Shown here: piece by piece, positions 53,433-63,500 of the stretch
Position numbering within the stretch: the first letter of the stretch is position 1
Layout of the letters: the number at the start of each line of letters is the position of its first letter
Assembly: GCA_964549335.1 (NCBI GenBank)
Contig: CAZJUQ010000017.1
Coordinates: 62,001-126,000, forward strand
DNA from: Sulfidibacterium sp964549335
Lineage (GTDB): Bacteria > Bacteroidota > Bacteroidia > Bacteroidales > F082
Direction: 5' to 3'
DNA length: 64,000 bases
Notes under the pieces: model-generated
Databases searched by the model: none
What the model was told of the DNA's origin: nothing
What the model saw: only the letters and a program-made list of their open reading frames with translations
Program-made: the position numbers and the translations under genes

Positions 53433-53462
53433 TTTGTACGTTAACCTATTTTATTATTTTTG
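53433..53462 (+). promoter_or_regulatory. Candidate promoter for the Omp28-like gene
   Basis: TTTG (53433-53436), 18 bases, then TATTTTTG (53455-53462). Both elements match. The leader would be about 105 bases. Confidence 0.6.
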
Positions 53463-53573
53463 ACTTTTCATTTGTGTTGTAAAAACAACCAAATTGTCGA
53501 TGATATTGTCACATGTGTATAACTAAATAAGAGAATTTTAATTCAAAAAAATCACCATTTAAAATTATTAAAC

Positions 53574-55253
53574 ATGAAAAAAACATTATTGTTTATCGGA
53601 ATAACATTGATATCCGTATTGACGTTCGGGCAGTCTCAGCGGCTTGTTGTTGCCGAAGAATTTACAAGCGCCACCTGTGGACCTTGTGCTTCGCAAAATC
53701 CTGCTTTTGATGCTCTTTTGCAACAAAATGCAGGTATCATAACATCAATAAAGTACCATATGAGCTGGCCCATGCCCGGAAACGACCCCATGTATCTGCA
53801 AAATCCGGAAGATAACAACGCAAGGAGAAGTTATTATGGTGTAAATTCGGTGCCTCATGTGTTTTTGGACGGAAATTATTTTTCAGGAATGCCCGTTCAA
53901 GTGACACAAAACACCATAAATTCCGCGGCAGCCATTCCTTCGCCTTTCGAAATGCAGGTTCAGCACAGGCTTTCCCCAAATCACGACAGTATTTATGTAA
54001 CTACATTGATAAAGGCTACCGATAATGTAAGCGGCGATTTGGTTGCTCATGTCGTTGTTATTGAAAAACACATTCATTTCAACTCGCCTCCCGGTACTAA
54101 CGGCGAAAGGGATTTTTATAACGTAATGAAGAAAATGTTGCCCGACAAAAACGGCACCTCAATTCATTCCACTTTTACTTCAGGCGATTATGTTATTCTG
54201 CAAAACAGCTGGTTGCTTGCAAATGTTTATGATACCAGCCAGCTTGCCGTTGTTTCGTTTGTGCAAAACGACTTCAACAAGAACATACATCAAGGTGCAT
54301 TGAGTAGTACCGACCCAATTACCCCTCCATATGCCAACGATGCCGAAATATTGAACGTGGGTAATGTAACTTCGAAAAATTGCAGCGGCAAAATCCACCC
54401 TTATGTTACAATCCGTAACAATGGCAGCAATACATTAACCTCTTTACATATTGAGTATTCGGTAAACGAAGGTGAAACCTTTACCTACGATTGGACAGGC
54501 AGTCTCGACTTTTTGGAAACCGATGTCATCGATTTGGGTGAAATCCAGTTTACGGTTGCCGATACCAACAGTTTGGTTATTAACGGATTAAACCCGAATG
54601 GCATTGGCGACGATTACACCCCCAATAACGAGTTGTATTATACCTTTTACAGGGCACCGGTACTTTCGGGCACCGTAAATATGTTTATGATACTCGACGA
54701 CCACCCCGAGGAGACCACATGGCAGTTGAAAAACTCGTCGGGCGAAATTATTCAGGAGGGCGGACCTTACTCAAATCCGGGAGCAATGGTAATAGAACCT
54801 TTGAATATTACACAAAACGATTGTTACGAAGTGATTGTAAGAGATGCCGGCGGTAACGGAATGTGTTGTGATTTCGGCAACGGTTATTATGCCGTTATTT
54901 ACGGAAACAATCAAACAGCTTTTGAAGGCAGTACTTTCGATTCGCTGCAACGGAACGAACTTTCGTACGACGTTGTGGGAATGAACGAATTTAAAGCTTA
55001 CAGCAATGTAAATATCGGACCAAATCCTTCAACGGGAATCTTTAACGTTAATTTTATTTTGCAAAAAGATGTTAATGTCTCGCTTGCGGTTTACGATTTT
55101 CTCGGAAAAGAGCTTGTAACTGTTGATAAAGGATTTCAAAACAGAGGCGAAAAGAGATGGAAAGTCGATGTTTCCGCACTTGGCAGAGGAATTTATCTCT
55201 TTGAAATGAAATTGGGCGATGAAACATTTGTTAAGAAAATAGCCGTAGAGTAA
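53574..55253 (+). CDS. Omp28-like T9SS cargo with thioredoxin-fold motif
   Basis: 559 residues. Signal peptide MKKTLLFIGITLISVLTFGQ. RLVVAEEFTSATCGPCASQN is the Omp28 signature with a thioredoxin-like CGPC, and VNSVPHVFLDGNYFSG matches the cis-Pro side of that fold. The middle (about 255-470) holds two beta domains (VTIRNNGSNTLTSLHIEYSV, VRDAGGNGMCCDFGNGYYAV). A T9SS sorting tail (IGPNPSTGIFNVNFILQKDV to KKIAVE) ends the protein. It is exported to the cell surface; redox activity is possible from the CxxC but unproven. A terminator follows. Confidence 0.92.
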   Translation: MKKTLLFIGITLISVLTFGQSQRLVVAEEFTSATCGPCASQNPAFDALLQQNAGIITSIKYHMSWPMPGNDPMYLQNPEDNNARRSYYGVNSVPHVFLDGNYFSGMPVQVTQNTINSAAAIPSPFEMQVQHRLSPNHDSIYVTTLIKATDNVSGDLVAHVVVIEKHIHFNSPPGTNGERDFYNVMKKMLPDKNGTSIHSTFTSGDYVILQNSWLLANVYDTSQLAVVSFVQNDFNKNIHQGALSSTDPITPPYANDAEILNVGNVTSKNCSGKIHPYVTIRNNGSNTLTSLHIEYSVNEGETFTYDWTGSLDFLETDVIDLGEIQFTVADTNSLVINGLNPNGIGDDYTPNNELYYTFYRAPVLSGTVNMFMILDDHPEETTWQLKNSSGEIIQEGGPYSNPGAMVIEPLNITQNDCYEVIVRDAGGNGMCCDFGNGYYAVIYGNNQTAFEGSTFDSLQRNELSYDVVGMNEFKAYSNVNIGPNPSTGIFNVNFILQKDVNVSLAVYDFLGKELVTVDKGFQNRGEKRWKVDVSALGRGIYLFEMKLGDETFVKKIAVE

Positions 55254-55280
55254 ATACGAAAAACAGTTGATAAATTACTG

Positions 55281-55314
55281 AAAGCCGTTTCTTTTTTATG
55301 AAGCGGCTTTTTTA
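55281..55314 (+). terminator. Intrinsic terminator after the Omp28-like gene
   Basis: AAAGCCGTTTC (55281-55291) pairs with GAAGCGGCTTT (55300-55310), 11 bp with one G-T pair and an 8-base loop, followed by T run. Confidence 0.85.
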
Positions 55315-55437
55315 TTGCCTGTTTTTAACAACTGTCATCTTACTTGTTACTTTAACGGAACGAATGAATGGTTTGAACCCGGTTCTGTTTTGACCCCGGT
55401 ATTGTAAACATCCCGGCGTTTATAAAATTTTAAAAAA

Positions 55438-55470
55438 TTGCATTTCCGACTATTTTTAAATATACTTTTG
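55438..55470 (+). promoter_or_regulatory. Candidate promoter for the lytic transglycosylase gene
   Basis: TTG at 55438-55440, a 22-base spacer and TACTTTTG at 55463-55470 (matching TAnnTTTG), 35 bases before the start codon. The spacer is slightly long. Confidence 0.5.
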
Positions 55471-55504
55471 CAGGTTTTAATATTTATAAGCAGAAAGAAT
55501 AGTT

Positions 55505-57310
55505 ATGAGAAGGTATTATTTGGTTTTGCCGGTATTGTTGTTTCAAATTTCCTTAATTGCACAAAATACCGTTAATGCCGATAGCGTAAGAGCAGCCGTT
55601 GCCGACAGTATTGAGGCACTGAAAGATACATCTACCGTTGGAATGACCCAAATAAGCGGATTGGCAGACAGCCTGATGCCTGCTCTCGATTCATCTTTTT
55701 GGGCTTTGCAAAGCACACTGCCCGAAGCTGTTTCGTTTAACGGCAATCTGCTTATAAAAGATTCGAAAGCAATGCGGATGCTCGATAGTTTGACCACTGT
55801 AAAATTTTACCGCAAACAATACTTTAATATCGACAGTAACCGGTTAAAAAAAGTCCCGGCATCTCTTGTTTATCCCGACTCGGTTTACGAAAAACGCATT
55901 GAGGCTTTGAATATTCAAACACCCATTGAGCTTACTTATAATAAACAGGTAAAGGCATTCATTGATTTGTATGCAAATAAAAAACGCAAACTTACCGAAA
56001 AGGTTTTGGGACTTTCGGAACTCTATTTTCCAATGATAGAGGAGCTATTGGATAAATATGATATTCCCCTTGAAATAAAATACCTTGCCGTGGTTGAATC
56101 GGCTTTAAATCCTGCTGCCGGATCGAGGGCGGGAGCAAAGGGGTTATGGCAGTTTATGTACGGAACGGGAAAGGTTTACGGACTCAATGTAACCTCCCTT
56201 GTCGACGACCGTTACGATCCTTATAAATCAACGGTAGCCGCTTGCAAACACCTAAAAGATTTGTACGACATTTACGGCGACTGGTCACTTGTATTGGCTG
56301 CCTATAACTCGGGAGCGGGAAATGTAAACAGAGCCATACGTTATGCCGGCGGAACGAAAAATTACTGGGCTATATGGCCCTTTTTACCACGCGAAACACG
56401 GGGGTATGTGCCCGCATTTATTGCCGTTAATTATATCATGAACTATTATCCGGAGCATAACCTTTATCCCATGCGTCCCGGTATATTCTTTTACGATGTC
56501 GATACCGTTACCGTACACGATGTGCTCTCTTTCGACCAGCTTACCGAAATGCTCGGAATACCGGGCGATGAACTCAAATTTTTAAATCCCCAATTCAAAA
56601 AAGGAATTATCCCCGCAACTGCAGGAAAAAAATACACACTGCGAATACCGCGTAAATACGTCGCCGACTACCTAAACAACGAAAAAGCATTATACGCCTA
56701 CAAAACAAAAAAAGGAATAGAGAGGGATAAATTGCTTGCCGAAATAAAAAAGGCGAAAAGCCGTAATGTTCATATTGTCCGTTCGGGCGAAAATTTAAGT
56801 CTGATAGCCAAACGGTATCATGTTTATGTAAGTCAGCTCAAACGTTGGAATCATCTTAGAAGTTCGAGGATATATGTGGGGCAAAAATTGATTGTTTATC
56901 CCCGTGGCGGCGGCAGCGGAACTTCCAAAAAATACGCTTCAAAATCAAAACTGCCGGTTAAACGCTCAAAATCGAAAAGCCTGCATACCGTTCGGCGGGG
57001 CGAAAACCTCGGGCTGATAGCCAAAAAGTACAAATGTACCATTACCGACCTCAAAGAGTGGAACAATCTTAAAAAATCGACAATCTATCCGGGACAAAAA
57101 CTTTATGTTTACAAACCCGAATCAAAATCGAAAAATACGGTTAAAGAGGGTAAATATATTTATCATATAGTGAAAAAGGGTGATACCTTGTGGGATATTG
57201 CCAAAGAATACGACGGAGTAACCGTTGAACAGATAAAAAGGTTAAACCATATAAGAAATTCGCACCGCTTAAAACCGGGACAAAAAATAAAAATCGCTTT
57301 TCTCGGTTAA
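55505..57310 (+). CDS. MltD-like lytic murein transglycosylase with three LysM domains
   Basis: 601 residues. Signal peptide about 1-19 (YLVLPVLLFQISLIAQ). The SLT domain (about 165-330) has the catalytic Glu198 in KYLAVVESALNPAAGSRAGA, then KGLWQFMYGTGKVYGL and VLAAYNSGAGNVNRAI. Three LysM modules follow: about 420-463 (HIVRSGENLSLIAKRYHVYV), 495-540 (HTVRRGENLGLIAKKYKCTI) and 555-600 (HIVKKGDTLWDIAKEYDGVT), joined by basic linkers. The enzyme cleaves peptidoglycan to 1,6-anhydro products during wall turnover, with LysM holding it on glycan strands. It precedes a DUF4837 lipoprotein by 61 bases. Confidence 0.95.
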   Translation: MRRYYLVLPVLLFQISLIAQNTVNADSVRAAVADSIEALKDTSTVGMTQISGLADSLMPALDSSFWALQSTLPEAVSFNGNLLIKDSKAMRMLDSLTTVKFYRKQYFNIDSNRLKKVPASLVYPDSVYEKRIEALNIQTPIELTYNKQVKAFIDLYANKKRKLTEKVLGLSELYFPMIEELLDKYDIPLEIKYLAVVESALNPAAGSRAGAKGLWQFMYGTGKVYGLNVTSLVDDRYDPYKSTVAACKHLKDLYDIYGDWSLVLAAYNSGAGNVNRAIRYAGGTKNYWAIWPFLPRETRGYVPAFIAVNYIMNYYPEHNLYPMRPGIFFYDVDTVTVHDVLSFDQLTEMLGIPGDELKFLNPQFKKGIIPATAGKKYTLRIPRKYVADYLNNEKALYAYKTKKGIERDKLLAEIKKAKSRNVHIVRSGENLSLIAKRYHVYVSQLKRWNHLRSSRIYVGQKLIVYPRGGGSGTSKKYASKSKLPVKRSKSKSLHTVRRGENLGLIAKKYKCTITDLKEWNNLKKSTIYPGQKLYVYKPESKSKNTVKEGKYIYHIVKKGDTLWDIAKEYDGVTVEQIKRLNHIRNSHRLKPGQKIKIAFLG

Positions 57311-57371
57311 AAGGTGTTGATTTTCACAATAAAAAGTTAAATGTTTGCGTTTTTTCTAAAAACATAAAGCT

Positions 57372-58391
57372 ATGATTCAGAAAAGGTTGTTTCCGGTAAT
57401 CTTATTGATTGTTTCTACAACGCTTATAATATCGTCTTGTAAACAGGAAAAAGAAAAATCGGCCGTAAGCCGTTCCATTGGTAATACTTCCGAAATACTT
57501 GTGGTTGTCCAAAACGAGAACCAATGGAACGGTAAAATAGGTAAAGCCATACGCGACTATTTCGGAGAGGCTCAATACGGACTGCCGCAAGAGGAACCTC
57601 TTTTTAAACTTTCGCACATTACGGTTAACAGTTTAAACGATATGTTTAAAAAGCATCGCAACCTCTTAATTGTGGATATCAATCCCAAAGCTGAAAAGGC
57701 TAATGTGGAGTTTGTAAAAAACCATTGGGCAAAACCTCAAAGGGTTTTTAAAATTACCGCCCCTGATGCCGGTGCTTTTATAAAAACATTCGATGCTTAT
57801 AAAAAACGAATGATGCAAGAATACAATCAAGCCGAACGTGAGCGGATTTTAACCGTCTTCCGCCCTGACAACGATGTAAAGGTGGTGGAAAAACTCACCA
57901 AAAACTTTGGACTGAAAATGATTATTCCCAAAGGATTTTATGTGGCAAAAGAGAAGCCCGGTTTTATGTGGATACGCAAAGAGGCTGTCTCGTACAGCCA
58001 GGGTTTGGTTATTATTTCGGTGCCCTACGAAGATACCGCACAATTTTCGCGCAAAAGCATTTTGGCACGTACTGCCGATTATCTTATGAAATATGTTCCC
58101 GGACCTACACAAGGTTCGTTTATGTCGGTTGATATGAAAAATATGCCTCCCAAAGCCACCGTGGTTACCGATTTTTTTACCGACTATGCCGTTGAAATTA
58201 GAGGCTTGTGGCGTGTTGAACACGATTTTATGGGAGGCCCTTTTGTTAGCTATACCTTTTCCGATTGGCGGAAAAACAGGATAATTACCATTTTCGGTTA
58301 CGTTTATCAGCCGAACAAAGCTAAACGCAACCTGTTAAAACAGATGGAAGCAATTATCTATTCGGTGAGGTTTTACGACGGTAAGAAATAA
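57372..58391 (+). CDS. DUF4837 lipoprotein
   Basis: 339 residues. The lipobox LIISSC places Cys23 at the mature end. RSIGNTSEILVVVQNENQWN starts the DUF4837 region, and LPQEEPLFKLSHITVNSLND is typical of the family; FFTDYAVEIRGLWRVEHDFM and GPFVSYTFSDWRKNRI follow. DUF4837 proteins are Bacteroidota-specific cell-envelope lipoproteins of unknown function. It lies 61 bases after the lytic transglycosylase on the same strand and may be cotranscribed with it. Confidence 0.92.
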   Translation: MIQKRLFPVILLIVSTTLIISSCKQEKEKSAVSRSIGNTSEILVVVQNENQWNGKIGKAIRDYFGEAQYGLPQEEPLFKLSHITVNSLNDMFKKHRNLLIVDINPKAEKANVEFVKNHWAKPQRVFKITAPDAGAFIKTFDAYKKRMMQEYNQAERERILTVFRPDNDVKVVEKLTKNFGLKMIIPKGFYVAKEKPGFMWIRKEAVSYSQGLVIISVPYEDTAQFSRKSILARTADYLMKYVPGPTQGSFMSVDMKNMPPKATVVTDFFTDYAVEIRGLWRVEHDFMGGPFVSYTFSDWRKNRIITIFGYVYQPNKAKRNLLKQMEAIIYSVRFYDGKK

Positions 58392-58471
58392 CATTTAATA
58401 CTCTGTTTGTCGTTCTAAAACAAATGAGATTTTTGCCGGTCGCAATTCCCGTTGTTTTGTTATCCGGGGGG

Positions 58472-60352
58472 TTATAATTGCAGCAAACTGCAAATATCCC
58501 CGCCCTGTTGAATGTTGAGTTTTTTCCGTAACCGGTTTTTTGCCACCTTTACGCTTTGTGGCGTAATATTCATCATGGTAGCAATTTCTTTGTTGCTGAG
58601 TTTCAGTTTAATCAGTGCGCAAAGCCGTATGTCGTTGTTGGAGAGCCTTGGTTGTAACTTGACAATGTTTTCGAAAAATCCGTGGTCCACCTCTTCAAAA
58701 TATTTTTGAAAAAGTTCCCAATCTTTTTCCGATTTTTGCGATATTTCGAGATTGCGAATAAGGTTTTGTAATTCGTTTTCAGAATAGCCCTCCCTTTTCA
58801 TTCTTTTCAAATTGGCAAGTATATCCTGCAATATCCTGTTTTTCTGTATCATATTCAACGAATGTGAAGTTAATTGGCGGGTTTTAACCGACAATTCGTT
58901 CTTAAAGTACTGCTCTTTCAATTTCTCTTTTTCCAGCTCCTTTTCGGTTAAAATACGTTTTTGCTCTTCGATTTTACGTTTGTTTTCCAGCATAAGCTTC
59001 TCTTTTTTACGTTTTTCGTGAATGAAAAAAAGCAAAAGTACAAGCAGTATTATTACAAGTGCTGCCGATACAAGAATGAGAACCAAGAGTTTGTTTTTCA
59101 GCGAAACCTGCTCTTTTTCCGATTTAAGTTTTTCAATTTGAAGGGCATTTTTCTCAGCCTTGTATTTTTCCCTCAGGTTATTTATTGTTTCGAGGTTCTC
59201 TCTGTTCAACAGCGTATCTTTTACCTCATAACTTTCCAGAAGGTATTTGTAGGCTTTGTTGTACATCTGTTTTTTTGCGTAAATGTCCGACAGGTTGAAA
59301 AGTATATCGTAAAGATATAGTTTGCTGCCTGTTTTTTTTGCGGTTTCCACAGCTTTCAGTCCGTAGTTTTCCGCCTTTTCGAGGTCGTTTAGTTTATTGA
59401 AATTTATACTTATATTGTTATACAGATTGTCCAGTTGCAACGAATCGTGTAATGTTTGAGCAATGTTTAAAGCTTTAAGGTAATAATTGAGAGCTTCGTT
59501 CGCTCTATTTTGTTCCGAAAGAATGTTGGCAATGTTTCCGTAATTGTGTTCAAGCATTCTTATATTATTGTATTTCTCGTTTATTCGAATTGCTTCGAGA
59601 TATTTGCGTTTGGCTTCTGCGGTATCTCCCTTTTCGATATATGCACTGCCCATATCGTTGAACAGCATGGCCATTCTTATTGAATCAGAAGTTCTTTTTG
59701 CCAGTTCGAGCGATTTGTTAAGGTATTTTATCGATTGATCGAAGTTTTTAATGCTGCGGTGAAGATTTCCCAATGATTGGTAAACGTTGATTAAAACAGG
59801 GATTTTTTCCTTGCCGGGAAGTGAGCGTGCATACTCCAAAGCCGAAACATAGTTTTGCAACGCCTCTTTGTAATTTCCCAAAGTTCTGTTCAACATGCCC
59901 AGATTTCCCAGCGTCTTTGCTATTTTCAAAGTGTCACCGCTTTTCTTCAATAAGTTCAGGTACTCTTTTAATGTTTCGGTAGCCTGTTCGGGTTTGCCTG
60001 CCGCAAAATAAAGATGTGCCGACTCTTCGAGCAAATACATGCGCCGTTTCTCTGTCAGAGTTTTGTTGTTTTTTAAAATATTACTTAGCAGATTTTGTGT
60101 TTCCGAAAACGAAGCGGTTTTATACGCTTCCCCTATTCGTTTTACCAACAAATTAAAATTTGAACTGTCACGGTAGTTAAGTTGTTCGAAAACAGAACTC
60201 TCCTTTAGTATTGTATTTTGTTCGTTTGAATCGCTGTTTTTACCCTTTTTTTCCATTGTTGAATTGTAATTAGCCGAAATATTTTCACTGAAAAATAGTG
60301 TAAAAACAATAAACAAAAGTAAACTTGGAACTTGTAAAAAATTGAATTTCAT
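58472..60352 (-). CDS. Membrane-anchored TPR regulator with LuxR-type helix-turn-helix
   Basis: 626 residues. Signal sequence about 1-28. Tetratricopeptide repeats run from about 85 to 395, e.g. LGNLGMLNRTLGNYKEALQN, YVSALEYARSL and YGNIANILSEQNRANEALNY. A membrane helix LLVLILVSAALVIILLVLLL at about 420-442 is followed by a charged coiled coil (KRKIEEQKRILTEKELEKEK). The C-terminus is a LuxR-like HTH: LSNNDIRLCALIKLKLSNKE then IATMMNITPQSVKVAKNRLR and KKLN. TPRs should lie outside the cytoplasm and the HTH inside, a one-component membrane-bound transcription factor. It is divergent from the large repeat-protein gene with a 181-base gap. Confidence 0.88.
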   Translation of the reverse strand: MKFNFLQVPSLLLFIVFTLFFSENISANYNSTMEKKGKNSDSNEQNTILKESSVFEQLNYRDSSNFNLLVKRIGEAYKTASFSETQNLLSNILKNNKTLTEKRRMYLLEESAHLYFAAGKPEQATETLKEYLNLLKKSGDTLKIAKTLGNLGMLNRTLGNYKEALQNYVSALEYARSLPGKEKIPVLINVYQSLGNLHRSIKNFDQSIKYLNKSLELAKRTSDSIRMAMLFNDMGSAYIEKGDTAEAKRKYLEAIRINEKYNNIRMLEHNYGNIANILSEQNRANEALNYYLKALNIAQTLHDSLQLDNLYNNISINFNKLNDLEKAENYGLKAVETAKKTGSKLYLYDILFNLSDIYAKKQMYNKAYKYLLESYEVKDTLLNRENLETINNLREKYKAEKNALQIEKLKSEKEQVSLKNKLLVLILVSAALVIILLVLLLFFIHEKRKKEKLMLENKRKIEEQKRILTEKELEKEKLKEQYFKNELSVKTRQLTSHSLNMIQKNRILQDILANLKRMKREGYSENELQNLIRNLEISQKSEKDWELFQKYFEEVDHGFFENIVKLQPRLSNNDIRLCALIKLKLSNKEIATMMNITPQSVKVAKNRLRKKLNIQQGGDICSLLQL

Positions 60353-60533
60353 AACTGTAACAAATAAAATTGGGTTAACATATTTGTTTTGCTAATATAT
60401 ATAATTTTTTTTTAATTGTTACCCATTTGTTAACCGTTGTTTTATTGACAAACCTCTTTTTAGTAAATAATTTTATGCCACAATTTTCCGGTTGTCCGGA
60501 AATTAAAAATTGTCTAACTAAAAATCTTACATT

Positions 60534-63500
60534 ATGAGACGCTTTACCTTATTATTAATATCTCTTTATTTTCTTGCCACGGGAGTTTCGTTTGCACAAG
60601 TAGCAATAAATGAAAGCGGTTCCTCTCCCGACAATTCGGCAATGTTGGATGTGCAAAGTACTCAAAAAGGGATGCTTGTTCCGAGGATGACTGCAAGCCA
60701 GCGTGACAATATAACGTCACCGGCTACCGGTTTGTTGGTGTATGTTACCGACGAAAGTAAATTCTATTTTTATAATGGTACCTCATGGCAAGCCATTGAA
60801 GCTTCGGGTACCGATAACGACTGGACACGGTCGGGCAATTATGTTTATGTCGATTCTGACGATAGTGTGGGAATAGGAACAACAACACCATCTGCACGTC
60901 TCGACGTTAACGGAAGGATATCGGTATATTCAGGTTCAAATTCGGTATTTGTTGGATACAATGCTGGAAAAGATGTTTCGTCCGGATCGCAGAATACAGG
61001 CTTGGGATACAATGCCTTGAATAACGCATTAAGCAGTACCATCAATTACAATACCGCCGTAGGGTACAGTGCATTGGCAAGTTGCAGGGGGTCGAACAAC
61101 ACAGCTGTGGGTAATACCGCTCTCTCAATGTCGAATATGCAAGGCGACGAAAATACCGTAATAGGTTCCGAAGCCATGAAAAGTAACCAGACGGGCAGTT
61201 ACAACATAGCCATGGGTTACGAGTCGCTCTATTCCATTCTTGATGCCGACAATGTAATAGCAATAGGTAATAAGGCATTGTTCAAAAACCGCGGTGGAAA
61301 CAAGCAGATAGCCATTGGAAACGAGGCTCTGTATTGGTCAAATCCGAGTGAGAATTACGGAAATATTGCAATTGGATATATGGCTTTGAATGAGAATACA
61401 ACGGGTCAATACAATGTCGCCATCGGAAATGAAACTTTGAAAAAAAATAATGACAGGGATAACAATGTGGCGGTAGGTATGTTTGCCTTGAATAATAACG
61501 GTAACGGTGCTACAGGTTCCGAAGCGGAAAAAAATGTTGCCGTGGGTACCTCTACTCTCTATAATAATTCAACGGGCTACAATAATACCGGTGTGGGTGA
61601 CGCGGTTTTATATGGAAATACAACCGGAAACGACAATACCGGCTTCGGAAAATATGCTTTGTTCAAAAATACTACGGGAAGTTATAACGTAGCTGTGGGC
61701 AGCGGTGCACTTGACGAAAACCTCGTGGGTAACCGTTTGGTTGCTGTGGGCTACGGTGCTTTAACAAATGTATATAACAGGCACGATTTGGTTGCCGTGG
61801 GGTATAATGCTTTAAAACTGAACGGCGAAAGCGGTTTCCTCGTTGATTCCATGGATGCTACCGGAAATACAGCAGTAGGTGCTTTTTCAATGGCAAACAA
61901 CAGAGGTGGTGCTTCCAATACGGCTCTCGGTTACTATTCGCTTTATACCAATTCAACAGCCGACTCGAATACGGCAATAGGGTTTAAAGCTCTGTATACA
62001 AACCAAACGGGAAAAGAAAATACTGCCCTCGGAAGCGTTGCTTTGCAATCAAACTCGTCGGGAAACTACAATACCGCCTCCGGTGTTGAAGCATTAACCA
62101 ATAACACTTACGGAAATAAAAATACGGCTACGGGACATCAGGCATTGATGAATAACCTTACGGGAAACGAAAACAGCGCTTTCGGACAGGCGGCACTTAT
62201 TAACAATACCAACGGAGAGAGGAATACGGCTGCCGGTTCATTGGCATTGTATTCCAATACTTCAGCAGGTGACAATGCGGCGTTCGGATATAAAGCCCTT
62301 TATTCGAATACCACAGGGGCGGGAAATGTTGCCGTTGGACGCAGCTCTTTGTTCGAAAACTCAACGGGAGCATACAATGTGGCTATAGGATATCTTGCCC
62401 TCCATCAAAGCAATGGCGACGGGCTGGTAGCTGTCGGCGATTCAGCCCTTTCCCTGAATACTGCTTCGGGAAATACTGCTTTGGGAAGTAAAGCTTTACA
62501 AAAAAATACCACCGCATCCTTTAACACGGCTTTAGGTCATCATGCCTTACAAAAAAATACCACCGCCGAAAATAATACCGCCGTGGGTTACGATGCCCTC
62601 TATTCAAACACGGAAGGCGAATACAACAATGCCGTTGGAGCCTCAGCTTTAAGCAATAATACCACAGGTGATAAAAATACCGCTACCGGTTCGCTGGCAC
62701 TTTTGCTGAACGAAACGGGAAGTAATAATGTAGCCGTTGGATATTGTGCACTGCATAATAATTCCACGGGCAGCTACAATGTGGCTATCGGTCCCGAAGC
62801 TTTATATAACAACGATGAAAAGGAAGATTTAATAGCAATAGGTTACAAGGCACTCTACAAAAACGGAAGCGGGTCGCCGGGAACTTTAGAAGCTGTTTCC
62901 AATTTGGCCATCGGGTCAAATGCATTATACAACAATACTGTCGGCAGTTATAATATTGCCATTGGTACCAGTGTCTTGGAACAAAATACCAGTGGAGATA
63001 ATAATGTGGGTTTGGGAACTCTTAAAAAGAACACCACAGGTTACAACAATGTGGCTATCGGTTCGGGGGCATTGGGAGATAATACAACAGGATATTGTAA
63101 TGTTGCTGTCGGAGTAAATGCTCTGAATTTGATTGCCGGAGGAAATTACAACACTGCAATAGGTTATTACTCTTTTAAGGCTTCTTCCTCCTCTTCCGAT
63201 ACCAATTCAACGGCATTGGGTCATGCTGCAACCGTTACCGCAAGCGATCAGGTGAGAATAGGTGACGCTCTCGTTAAAAGTATCGGCGGATATGCCGATT
63301 GGACCAACTTGTCGGACCGCAGGTTTAAAAAAGATATTCGCGAAAATGTTCCGGGACTTGATTTTATCTTAAAGTTAAGACCGGTAACTTACCACCTTGA
63401 TGTTACCGCCTTGAATGATTTTCTGCAAATCCCCGATAGCCTCCGGATATTGAAACGTGAAAAACAGAAAGAGGCAATTGTGCAAACGGGATTTATCGCA

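Larger units (their letters stand above)
53202..53573. other. Intergenic region between divergent dnaX and Omp28-like gene
   Basis: 372 bases. It holds a -7 box for dnaX (53224-53231, minus) and a promoter for the Omp28-like gene (53433-53462, plus). A small hairpin GTTGT/ACAAC sits near 53476-53489. A 67-codon open frame (53241-53444) has no recognisable features and is probably not a gene. Confidence 0.5.

Noticed and set aside
53241..53444. 67-codon open frame between dnaX and the Omp28-like gene
   Set aside because: Low-complexity basic/hydrophobic sequence, no recognised family, lies between two outward promoters.
60993..63176. CRISPR array or non-coding satellite in the repeat region
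   Set aside because: The repeats are in-frame protein units of variable length and DNA sequence with no identical repeat/unique spacer structure.
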